In this document: in pieces, positions 1 to 7,986 of the stretch
How positions within the stretch are numbered: position 1 is the first letter of the stretch
Layout: every line of letters starts with the position of its first letter
From: an uncultured Collinsella sp.
Lineage (GTDB): Bacteria > Actinomycetota > Coriobacteriia > Coriobacteriales > Coriobacteriaceae
Direction of reading: 5' to 3'
Length of the DNA: 17,124 nt
Assembly (NCBI GenBank): GCA_959599615.1
Contig: CAUGKA010000022.1
Location: 1-17,124, forward strand
Notes under the pieces: generated by a model
Seen by the model: the letters and a program-made list of their open reading frames with translations, nothing else
Told to the model about the DNA's origin: nothing
Databases searched by the model: none
Program-made: the position numbers and the translations under genes

Positions 1-106
1 GACTTGCAGCGACGGACCTCGGGACGCTCTTACACCACGTCTGCGCGCGCCACCTTGCCAGTTCGAAAATGGATCCGCCCCAAGATTGAATCTTTATTCC
101 AACTTT

Positions 107-156
107 ACACCTAGGTTTACAGCTGTCTTGTCAGCTGTAAACCTAGGTGTCATACT
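107..156 (+). promoter_or_regulatory. nadA operon promoter overlapped by a long palindrome, likely NiaR operator
   Basis: Two perfect 19-bp arms (107-125 and 132-150) are separated by six bases; each arm contains CAGCTG and CCTAGG. A candidate promoter lies within it: -35 TTGTCA at 128-133, 17-bp spacer, -10 CATACT at 151-156. A dimeric repressor bound here would cover the -35 and spacer. The operon it precedes ends with a NiaR-type repressor, and NiaR is known to bind palindromes upstream of nad operons, so autoregulation by NiaR is the obvious inference. The palindrome is seen directly; its assignment to NiaR is inferred. Confidence 0.7.
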
Positions 157-191
157 AAAGCCCCAAGATTCGCCAAAAGAGAGGGGCCTTG

Positions 192-1217
192 ATGGCACAG
201 AGCGCGAACATGGATGCGTCGGAGCTTGCACGCGATATCGCGGCCGGCCTAGCATCGGCAACGACGGCAACGGAGCGCGCGGCACTGGTGCCCGCAGAGC
301 TCGTCGAGGCCATTCAGCAACTAAAAACCCAACGTGACGCGGTGATCCTGGCGCACTACTATGTGGCGCCTGAGGTCCAAGCCGTTGCCGATTACGTCGG
401 CGACAGCTTCTACCTGGCAAAGCTTGCCAAGAGCCTGCCGCAGCAGACCATCGTGCTGTGCGGCGTGGAGTTTATGGGCGAGAGCGCCAAGCTGCTCAAT
501 CCCACCAAGACGGTGCTGCTGCCCGAGCCGGGCGCGGACTGCCCCATGGCTCACATGGTCAAGCGCGAGACGGTCGACGCGGCGCGCACCGAGTACGGCG
601 ACGACCTGGCCGTGGTCTGCTACGTCAACTCCACGGTCGAGATCAAGAGCTGGAGCGACGTGTGCGTCACCAGCTCCAACGCCGTTAAGATCGTGTCCGA
701 GCTGCCGCAGCAGCATATCCTGTTCATTCCCGACCAAAACCTGGGCCGTTTCGTAGCCGAGCAGGTGCCGCAAAAGCACGTCATCCTCAACAACGGCTAC
801 TGTCCGCGCCATCACATCATCACCGTTGAGCAGATCGTCGACGCGCAGGAGGCGCACCCCGACGCGCTCGTGCTGGCGCACCCCGAGTGCAAGGCCGACG
901 TCCTGGCCGAGGCCGACTACATCGGCTCCACCGCCGGCATTATCAAGTACGCCGAGGAGTCGGACGCGAGCGAGTTCATTATCGTGACGGTCCGCGGTGT
1001 GCTCTACGAGCTTGAGCGCCGCTGCCAGGGCACCGGCAAGAAGTTTTACTTCCCCGCGGTGCAGCCCACCTGCGTCAACATGGATCTCATCACGCTCGAA
1101 AAGCTCGTGCGCTGCCTGGAGACGGGTGAGGGCGAGGTGCAGATCGGCGTGTCGGACGAGGCTGCCGACCAGGCCAAACTTACGCTCGACCGCATGCTCG
1201 AGTACGCAGCACGCTAG
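192..1217 (+). CDS. nadA: Quinolinate synthase NadA
   Basis: Condenses iminoaspartate (from NadB) with dihydroxyacetone phosphate to quinolinate, the second step of de novo NAD synthesis in the cytoplasm. The 341-residue length is normal for the family. Family blocks are present: GVEFMGESAKLLNP, GADCPMA, HPECKAD, GSTAGIIKYA and VQPTCVNMDL. The three cysteines expected to hold the catalytic [4Fe-4S] cluster are Cys117, Cys233 and Cys294. ATG at 192 is chosen over the adjacent in-frame TTG at 189 because GAGAGGGG at 179-186 is better spaced from it. It is first in the nadABC-niaR operon, directly downstream of the palindromic operator. The identification is secure. Confidence 0.96.
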   Translation: MAQSANMDASELARDIAAGLASATTATERAALVPAELVEAIQQLKTQRDAVILAHYYVAPEVQAVADYVGDSFYLAKLAKSLPQQTIVLCGVEFMGESAKLLNPTKTVLLPEPGADCPMAHMVKRETVDAARTEYGDDLAVVCYVNSTVEIKSWSDVCVTSSNAVKIVSELPQQHILFIPDQNLGRFVAEQVPQKHVILNNGYCPRHHIITVEQIVDAQEAHPDALVLAHPECKADVLAEADYIGSTAGIIKYAEESDASEFIIVTVRGVLYELERRCQGTGKKFYFPAVQPTCVNMDLITLEKLVRCLETGEGEVQIGVSDEAADQAKLTLDRMLEYAAR

Positions 1218-1220
1218 AAC

Positions 1221-1255
1221 AATGTGGCATGAGGGACGGTTCCTTATGTCACATT
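1221..1255 (+). repeat. Long hairpin in the nadA-nadB intercistronic gap
   Basis: Bases 1221-1236 pair with 1240-1255 over 16 bp, with three G-U pairs if transcribed and a CGG loop. The hairpin fills nearly all of the gap and ends one base before the AAGGGAGAGG ribosome-binding site of nadB. It has no U-tract, so it is not a standard terminator. It could tune nadB translation or RNA stability, or be a copy of a dispersed palindromic repeat. Confidence 0.7.
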
Positions 1256-1272
1256 CAAGGGAGAGGATTCCT

Positions 1273-2649
1273 GTGGAAACCAAGCAATACCCCGATATGG
1301 AGTGCGACGTCGTCATTGCCGGCTGCGGCGTAGCGGGCCTGTACGCGGCGCTCAACCTGCCGACGAGCACGCGCGTGATCATGCTCTCCAAGGGCGCGGT
1401 CGACGAGTGCGATTCGATGCTCGCGCAGGGCGGCATCTGCGTGCTGCCCGAGGGCTCGGACTACGATGCCTTCTTTGAGGACACCATGCACGCCGGCCAT
1501 TACGAGAACCGCCGCGAGAGCGTCGACATCATGATCCGCTCGAGCCGCTCGGTCATCAACGACCTGCTAGCGATGGGCGTTGATTTTGAGCGCAAGGCCG
1601 ATGGCGGCCTCGACTTTACCCGCGAGGGCGCGCACAGCCGTCCGCGCATTGCCTTCCATGCCGACATTACGGGCAAGGAGATTACGACCAAGCTGCTTCA
1701 GGCCGTCCGCAAGCTGGACAACGTGCAGATTCTCGAACACGTTGCCATGACCGACATCCTGACGGCCGAGCGCGATGGGGCCACGGTGTGCACTGGTGTC
1801 GTCGCTGTTGCCGTGGACGAGGACGATTCAGCTCGCCCCGCCGACGAGCTGGCAAATACCGCCGAGGGCGTGCATGCCGGCGAGCCGTTTAAGATCCATG
1901 CCCGCCACACGCTGTGGGCGACGGGCGGTATCGGCGGCGTATACGACCATTCGACCAACTACCCGCAGCTCACGGGCGATGCCTGCTACATTGCTCAGGA
2001 GCATGGCATTAAGATGGAGCATCTGGACTACGTGCAGATTCACCCCACGGGCCTGTTCTCGCCGCAGCCGGGCCGCACCTTCCTGATCAGCGAGAGCTGC
2101 CGCGGCGAGGGCGCGATTTTGCTCAACGCCGCCGGCGAGCGCTTTACCGACGAGCTTCAGCCGCGCGATGTGGTCGCCGCCGCCATCCGCGAGCAGATGA
2201 AGCAGGACGGTACCGAGCACGAGTGGCTGAGCTTTGCCCCCGTCGAGCGCGACGTGGTGACTGGGCACTTTGCCAACATTCGCGCGCGCTGCCTTGAGGA
2301 CGGCCGCGACATCTTGGACGAGCCCATCCCCGTTACGCCCACGCAGCACTACTTTATGGGCGGCGTGTGGGTCGACAAGGACGGCCGCACCTCGATGCCC
2401 GAGCTCTACGCCGCGGGCGAGACGGCCTGCAACGGCGTGCACGGCAAGAATCGCCTGGCTTCCAACAGCCTGCTCGAGTCCCTGGTTTGGGGCCGCCGTG
2501 CCGCCTGGTGCATGCGCACCGGCGAGTCGCTCGCCGTGGAGCGGGCGGGCGAGCCCGCGCTTGACGGGCGTCATCGCGCCCTGAGCGCCGACTCCCTGGC
2601 AATCGATGATTTGGCCCGTGCCGCCGGCACGCAGGCCGTGGAGGAGTAG
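1273..2649 (+). CDS. nadB: L-aspartate oxidase NadB (short form)
   Basis: FAD enzyme that oxidises L-aspartate to iminoaspartate, which NadA consumes. The N-terminal dinucleotide-binding motif reads VIAGCGVAGLYAAL. Further succinate-dehydrogenase/NadB-family blocks are SMLAQGGI, HSRPRI, ATGGIGGVY, QIHPTGL, RGEGAILLNAAGERF, QHYFMGGV and HGKNRLASNSLLES (ending near residue 402). The catalytic-type His (HYFMGG) and Arg (KNRLASNS) are retained. At 458 residues it is shorter than the ~540-residue E. coli enzyme and seems to lack most of the C-terminal helical domain. GTG at 1273 is chosen because AAGGGAGAGG lies six bases upstream; the in-frame ATG at 1246 sits inside the hairpin. Confidence 0.93.
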   Translation: METKQYPDMECDVVIAGCGVAGLYAALNLPTSTRVIMLSKGAVDECDSMLAQGGICVLPEGSDYDAFFEDTMHAGHYENRRESVDIMIRSSRSVINDLLAMGVDFERKADGGLDFTREGAHSRPRIAFHADITGKEITTKLLQAVRKLDNVQILEHVAMTDILTAERDGATVCTGVVAVAVDEDDSARPADELANTAEGVHAGEPFKIHARHTLWATGGIGGVYDHSTNYPQLTGDACYIAQEHGIKMEHLDYVQIHPTGLFSPQPGRTFLISESCRGEGAILLNAAGERFTDELQPRDVVAAAIREQMKQDGTEHEWLSFAPVERDVVTGHFANIRARCLEDGRDILDEPIPVTPTQHYFMGGVWVDKDGRTSMPELYAAGETACNGVHGKNRLASNSLLESLVWGRRAAWCMRTGESLAVERAGEPALDGRHRALSADSLAIDDLARAAGTQAVEE

Positions 2650-2652
2650 ACC

Positions 2653-3513
2653 ATGAATCCCATTACCATGAAGCTCGTCGTCGATGACCTGATTTTGCAG
2701 GCTCTGCGCGAGGACATTACGTTTGAGGACGTGAGTACGGCGAGCGTGTGCCCCACGGCGCGCCCCGCTACCGTTGAGCTCATCGCCAAGGCCGACGGCA
2801 TTATCGCCGGCCTGGACATATTCGCCCGCACCTTTGAGCTGCTGGATCCGCAGAGCTCCGTGTTGTTCGATGTCTCGGATGGCGACGAGGTGCACGCCGG
2901 CGACCACGTGGGCCAGGTGCGCGGCGATGTGCGCGTGCTGCTTTCGGGCGAACGCGTGGCACTCAACTACCTGCAGCGCATGAGCGGTATCGCTACCTAC
3001 ACGCACAGCATGGCCGCGGCGCTCGAGGGCACCAAGACCGTGCTTGTCGACACACGCAAGACCACGCCGGGCATGCGCGTGTTTGAGAAGGCGGCGGTCG
3101 AGATCGGCGGCGGCAGCAACCACCGCTACAACCTGTCGACGGCCGTCATGCTCAAGGACAACCACATCGACGCCGCCGGCGGCGTGACGCGTGCGATCGA
3201 GATGGCGCGCGCCCATGCATCGTTTACCACGACGGTCGAGATCGAGTGCGAGAACCTGGACATGGTGCGCGAGGCCGTGGAAGCCGGCGCCGATATCATC
3301 ATGTTCGACAACATGACTCACGACGACATGGCTGCCGCGATTGAGCTTATCGCCGGCCGCGCCAAGACCGAGTGCTCGGGCAACGTGGATGCCAGCAATA
3401 TCCGCGCCCTGGCTGATCTGGGCGTCGACTACATTAGCTCGGGCGCCCTGACGCACTCCGCGCCGATCCTCGACCTCTCGCTTAAGCACCTGCGTCTGTT
3501 GGACGGTAAATAA
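2653..3513 (+). CDS. nadC: Nicotinate-nucleotide pyrophosphorylase (quinolinate phosphoribosyltransferase) NadC
   Basis: Converts quinolinate and PRPP to nicotinate mononucleotide, CO2 and pyrophosphate, the third de novo NAD step. The 286 residues are full length for the family. Motifs in order: GERVALNYLQRMSGIAT, DTRKTTPG, HRYNLS, MLKDNHI, VEIECEN, ADIIMFDN and ISSGALTHSAP, covering the phosphate-, PRPP- and quinolinate-binding residues. It starts three bases after the nadB stop, with GGAGGAG overlapping the end of nadB, so the two are translationally close. MKLVVDDL five codons in is a less likely alternative start. Confidence 0.96.
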   Translation: MNPITMKLVVDDLILQALREDITFEDVSTASVCPTARPATVELIAKADGIIAGLDIFARTFELLDPQSSVLFDVSDGDEVHAGDHVGQVRGDVRVLLSGERVALNYLQRMSGIATYTHSMAAALEGTKTVLVDTRKTTPGMRVFEKAAVEIGGGSNHRYNLSTAVMLKDNHIDAAGGVTRAIEMARAHASFTTTVEIECENLDMVREAVEAGADIIMFDNMTHDDMAAAIELIAGRAKTECSGNVDASNIRALADLGVDYISSGALTHSAPILDLSLKHLRLLDGK

Positions 3514-4058
3514 TGGACGCCCGCGAGCGTCGCCGTGCCATCATGGGCGTGCTCGAGGGAGCCACGGAGCCCGTATCGGGCAGCGCGCTTGCCCGCGAGG
3601 TTAGCGTGAGCCGTCAGGTCGTGGTTCAGGATATTGCCCTGTTACGTGCCGATGGGCACGATATCGTGGCGACCAACCGTGGTTATGTGCTGCAGGAGGC
3701 CCCCAGCAGCCCCGCCGTGCCCACGCGCTTGGTCAAGGTTCGCCACAGCGTGGAGCAGGCAGGCGATGAGCTCACGAGTATCGTCGACGCCGGTGGCGCC
3801 GTGCTCAACGTGATCGTCAATCACCGCGTGTACGGTAAGATCACGGCCGACTTGGACATTCGCAATCGTCGCGATGTTGAGCGCTACCTGCACGATATCG
3901 AGAGCGGCAAGAGCTTTCCACTACTAACGGTGACGAGCGGCTACCACTTCCATCGCATTGCGGCGGAGGACGAACAGACCCTCGACGAGATCGAGGCCAT
4001 GCTCAAGGAGAAAGGCTATTTGGCAGACCTGATGCCCTACGAGGACGATCTGTCGTAG
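3513..4058 (+). CDS. niaR: NiaR-type transcriptional repressor of NAD biosynthesis (HTH + 3H domain)
   Basis: Niacin-responsive repressor of NAD synthesis and niacin uptake genes in related bacteria. Residues about 5-60 form a winged helix-turn-helix (HTH_11 type: GSALAREVSVSRQVVVQDIALLR). Residues about 70-175 form the 3H domain, with VRHS (His78), Glu86, VNHRVYG (His104) and GYHFHRI (His145, His147). His78, Glu86, His145 and His147 line up with the metal ligands I recall for the Thermotoga homologue. The ATG overlaps the nadC stop by one base, so it is the last gene of the operon and probably acts on the palindrome at 107-150. Confidence 0.92.
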   Translation: MDARERRRAIMGVLEGATEPVSGSALAREVSVSRQVVVQDIALLRADGHDIVATNRGYVLQEAPSSPAVPTRLVKVRHSVEQAGDELTSIVDAGGAVLNVIVNHRVYGKITADLDIRNRRDVERYLHDIESGKSFPLLTVTSGYHFHRIAAEDEQTLDEIEAMLKEKGYLADLMPYEDDLS

Positions 4059-4059
4059 C

Positions 4060-4172
4060 CGATGCTGCAAACGTCCCTAAGCGGCAATCTGACGTTCAAT
4101 CGTCGGTCGCGTACAAAAGTACGCTTCCCTCCTCTTTCACGTCACCTTGCTCGCTTAGGGACGTTTTCGCTG
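4060..4172 (+). repeat. 113-bp structured intergenic repeat, copy 1
   Basis: Perfect 15-bp outer arms (4069-4083 with 4152-4166) enclose a 74-bp core. Inside are a second pairing of GAC/GTC and GCAA/TTGC and a central 6-bp hairpin, GCGTAC-AAAA-GTACGC, at 4109-4124. A second copy lies at 9473-9585. The core and the outer flanks (CGAYGCTGC and TCGCTG) are nearly identical, but the arm sequences differ while remaining complementary. It begins two bases after the niaR stop. It may be a 3' UTR structure or a dispersed miniature element; function unknown. Confidence 0.8.
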
Positions 4173-4212
4173 ACGTGAGCTCAACCTGCGACGGTGCCTA
4201 ATTGGTTATCCG

Positions 4213-4261
4213 CACAAAAAAAGGAGGCCTCCGCGGCGATGCGGAAGCCTCCTTTTTGTGC
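4213..4261. terminator. Bidirectional intrinsic terminator between niaR and the ferredoxin gene
   Basis: An AAGGAGGC/GCCTCCTT stem (4221-4228 with 4245-4252) is extended inward by TCCGC/GCGGA. It is followed by a T run on the + strand (4252-4257) and by a longer T run on the - strand (complement of the A run 4216-4222). The two flanking genes converge on it, so it can end both transcripts. Confidence 0.88.
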
Positions 4262-4296
4262 ACGGTGTACTTTTGAGTGTGCAAGTGGGGGAGTTG

Positions 4297-4482
4297 TTAC
4301 TCCTCAACGATCTCGGTGATCGCGCCAGCGGGGCAAGCGTCCTGGCAAGCGCCACAGGCGACGCAGGAGTCCTCGTCAGCGACGGTAGCAACGTCCTGGA
4401 GCTCCAGAACGCCAGCGGGGCAGGAGTCGACGCAAACGCCACAAGCGATGCACTCGTCGGCATCAATTACGGGATGAGCCAT
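4297..4482 (-). CDS. 2[4Fe-4S] bacterial-type ferredoxin
   Basis: A 61-residue electron carrier. Two complete cluster motifs, CIACGVCVDSCP and CVACGACQDACP, are the hallmark of clostridial-type 2[4Fe-4S] ferredoxins, which shuttle low-potential electrons in anaerobic metabolism. ATG at 4482 gives MAHPVID and has GAGAGG seven bases upstream on the - strand; the open frame reaching 4548 adds only a leader without similarity. The C-terminus is acidic (TEIVEE), as usual for these proteins. It is transcribed alone, facing niaR. Its redox partner cannot be told from this window. Confidence 0.95.
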   Translation of the reverse strand: MAHPVIDADECIACGVCVDSCPAGVLELQDVATVADEDSCVACGACQDACPAGAITEIVEE

Positions 4483-4543
4483 GGTAGTTTCCTCTCTGTT
4501 GACCGACGCTACAGGCGATGCGCGCCGGTTTGATTCGGGCAAA

Positions 4544-4571
4544 AACATACCACGGGAGCGACCGTTTGCAA
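4544..4571 (-). promoter_or_regulatory. Candidate ferredoxin promoter
   Basis: Reading the - strand, TTGCAA (4566-4571), a 16-bp spacer and TATGTT (4544-4549) form a four-of-six/four-of-six sigma70-like promoter about 60 bases upstream of the start codon. Pattern match only. Confidence 0.4.
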
Positions 4572-4714
4572 TACCCTCTGGCCGGCATCTTCATACCGTT
4601 CGCCGAGTATGCCAAGGTTTACTAAAAAACGCGCAGGTGGGGCCGTTGAGCTGCGAAAATGTTAGCTAAAGGTGACTTGAAATATTGAGCTATTGAGCGC
4701 GCCTGCGGAAAGGG

Positions 4715-4868
4715 CATCCCGTTATTTGGCCGAAAACCGGGTCGCAGTTTCCGGATGGACCGCCCGGCGGAAACTGCATCCCGGAATTTTCGCTCAGATT
4801 GGGATGTATTTTCCCGAAGGCTCTGGTTGCGGAAACTGCGACCCGGAATCCACGCTCAAACCGGGATG
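4715..4868. repeat. Three copies of a 39-bp repeat, the first inverted
   Basis: Copies at 4715-4753 (- orientation), 4768-4806 (+) and 4830-4868 (+) each start with CGGAAACTGC(G/A)(A/T)CCCGG and end with GGGATG exactly 39 bases on. A weaker shared tail, roughly TTTCCGCAGG, follows each. Copies 1 and 2 face each other, so 4744-4753 and 4768-4777 form a 10-bp inverted repeat. The spacing to dnaK is too long for a simple operator. No coding sequence was found in 4483-5140. Confidence 0.8.
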
Positions 4869-4951
4869 AGCTTGCCGCAAGACGGCCCCCAGGCACCCCC
4901 GGACGCAAACCTCAGTCAACTCTACATAGATCTCAATAGATCTGCCGAGAA

Positions 4952-4982
4952 CTCAAACAGTGCATCTACCTGCACATTTGAG
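4952..4982. promoter_or_regulatory. Inverted repeat upstream of the dnaK promoter
   Basis: CTCAAA (4952-4957) and GTGCA (4960-4964) pair with TGCAC (4971-4975) and TTTGAG (4977-4982). The outer half-sites resemble halves of the HspR-binding HAIR motif (CTTGAGT...ACTCAAG), but the order is everted and the spacing differs, so this is only a candidate operator. It lies about 50 bp upstream of the presumed -10. Confidence 0.35.
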
Positions 4983-5004
4983 AACCTAAACTCTCAGAGA
5001 TAAG

Positions 5005-5039
5005 AAATCTTATATGAATTGACTTAGATTTTGTATATT
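5005..5039 (+). promoter_or_regulatory. dnaK operon promoter element shared with clpB
   Basis: AAATCTTATAT, five bases, then ACTTAGATTT (5005-5031), followed by the -10-like TATATT at 5034-5039. The same 27-bp arrangement occurs upstream of clpB at 13718-13744. The outer AAATCT/AGATTT form an inverted repeat with a 15-base centre. There is no good TTGACA-like -35 at normal spacing. The ~100-base leader to the dnaK ATG has an AGAGAGAGGGA ribosome-binding site. Confidence 0.6.
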
Positions 5040-5140
5040 CCAGCCCATAAGGGGATACACTACATCCTGAAAGACAAGCCGAAGCGCCGCGCGACAGACC
5101 GTCGAGGCGACGCGAACGCAAAAGAGAGAGGGAATTTCTA

Positions 5141-7033
<1,893 letters not shown>

Positions 7034-7035
7034 TC

Positions 7036-7878
7036 ATGTCCGCCCGTAAAGCTCGCACGGAGGCGGCCGCCACTGGCGCCGCCCCCGTTGACTCTGAGGA
7101 GAAGGACGTGAAGATTCCCGTAGAGGCCGTCGACGATACCGAGGCCAACGAGGCCCCGGCCGCCGAGGCTGCCGAGAACCAGGTAGAGGATTCCAACAAG
7201 GAGGCGACGATGACCGAGGACGAGATGGTGGAAGCCGCTATCCGCGCCGGTGAGGAAGCCGCCGACAACGACTTTAAGCTCAAGTTCGAGCAGGCCCAAA
7301 AGGAGCTTACCGACGTGCGCAGCGAGCTCGATGCTGCGGCAGAGGCTCAGAAGGCCGCCGAGGACAAGGCAAAGGACGCCACCGAGCGCACTGCCCGTCT
7401 ACAGGCCGACTGGGAGAACTTTCGTCGCCGCACCGCCAACGAGCGCATCGCTGAGCGCGAGCGCGCGACCGAGAAGCTTGTCACTGCGCTGCTGCCGGTG
7501 ATTGACGATATCGAGCGCGCGATCGACCATGCCCGTAGCCAGGAGCTTTCCGACGATTTTAAGCAGTTCGTCGATGGCGTCGACGCGGTGCATGCCAAGC
7601 TGCTCGACGTGTTTGCGCACGAGGGCGTTGAGCCCATCGACCCCAAGGGCGAGGCGTTCGATCCGCTCGAGCACCAGGCTGTGGGTCGCGTCGAGGACGC
7701 ATCGCAGTACGACGAGACCGTCAACGACGTGTACCAGAAGGGCTACCGCATGGCGGATCGCATCCTGCGTTCCGCGATGGTGACGGTGACCTACGGTGGC
7801 GAGAAGCGCCCCGCACCGGAGCCCGAAGCGGCGCCCGAGGATGCTTCGGCCGATACGGCCGAGAGCACCGAGGAGTAA
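7036..7878 (+). CDS. grpE: Nucleotide exchange factor GrpE
   Basis: Homodimeric factor that releases ADP from DnaK. Residues about 80-150 form the long coiled coil (ending near DWENFRRRTANER) and residues about 160-260 the beta domain (LLPVIDDIERAI, FAHEGVEPIDPKGEAFDPLEHQAV, VYQKGYRMADRILRSAMVTV). From ATG 7036, two bases after the dnaK stop, it has 280 residues, with a low-complexity acidic N-terminal tail of about 58 residues. An internal in-frame ATG at 7210 has a perfect AAGGAGG five bases upstream and would give a 222-residue protein closer to the usual size. The upstream start is kept because the reading frame looks coding throughout. Confidence 0.93.
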   Translation: MSARKARTEAAATGAAPVDSEEKDVKIPVEAVDDTEANEAPAAEAAENQVEDSNKEATMTEDEMVEAAIRAGEEAADNDFKLKFEQAQKELTDVRSELDAAAEAQKAAEDKAKDATERTARLQADWENFRRRTANERIAERERATEKLVTALLPVIDDIERAIDHARSQELSDDFKQFVDGVDAVHAKLLDVFAHEGVEPIDPKGEAFDPLEHQAVGRVEDASQYDETVNDVYQKGYRMADRILRSAMVTVTYGGEKRPAPEPEAAPEDASADTAESTEE

Positions 7879-7883
7879 TTGAG

Positions 7884-7913
7884 AAGGGCCCCGGGGCAAC
7901 ACCCGGGGCCCTT
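7884..7913 (+). terminator. Strong hairpin between grpE and dnaJ
   Basis: A perfect 12-bp GC-rich stem (7884-7895 with 7902-7913) has a six-base loop and only a short T run after it. It may be a partial terminator or processing site that lowers dnaJ-hspR output relative to dnaK-grpE. Confidence 0.6.
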
Positions 7914-7986
7914 TCTGGCCTAGTGCCATATGAAAGCATGAGCCGTCGTCTGCATGGGCGGCGGACGTAACAGGAGAGGAGCTACG

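Noticed and set aside
1246..1272. ATG 1246 as nadB start
   Set aside because: It lies in the right arm of the 1221-1255 hairpin with a poor ribosome-binding site, and the added residues precede the family N-terminus without similarity.
1828..3489. 553-codon frame antisense across nadB and nadC
   Set aside because: Spans two convincing genes and their boundary with no ribosome-binding site and His/Gly/Ala-rich translation typical of a shadow frame.
4258..4533. 91-codon + strand frame over the ferredoxin gene
   Set aside because: It is antisense to two perfect 4Fe-4S motifs and begins inside the bidirectional terminator.
5009..5028. HAIR operator at the dnaK promoter
   Set aside because: CTTATAT and ACTTAGA match the HAIR halves at only about four of seven positions each and are six rather than seven bases apart, so the name is not justified.
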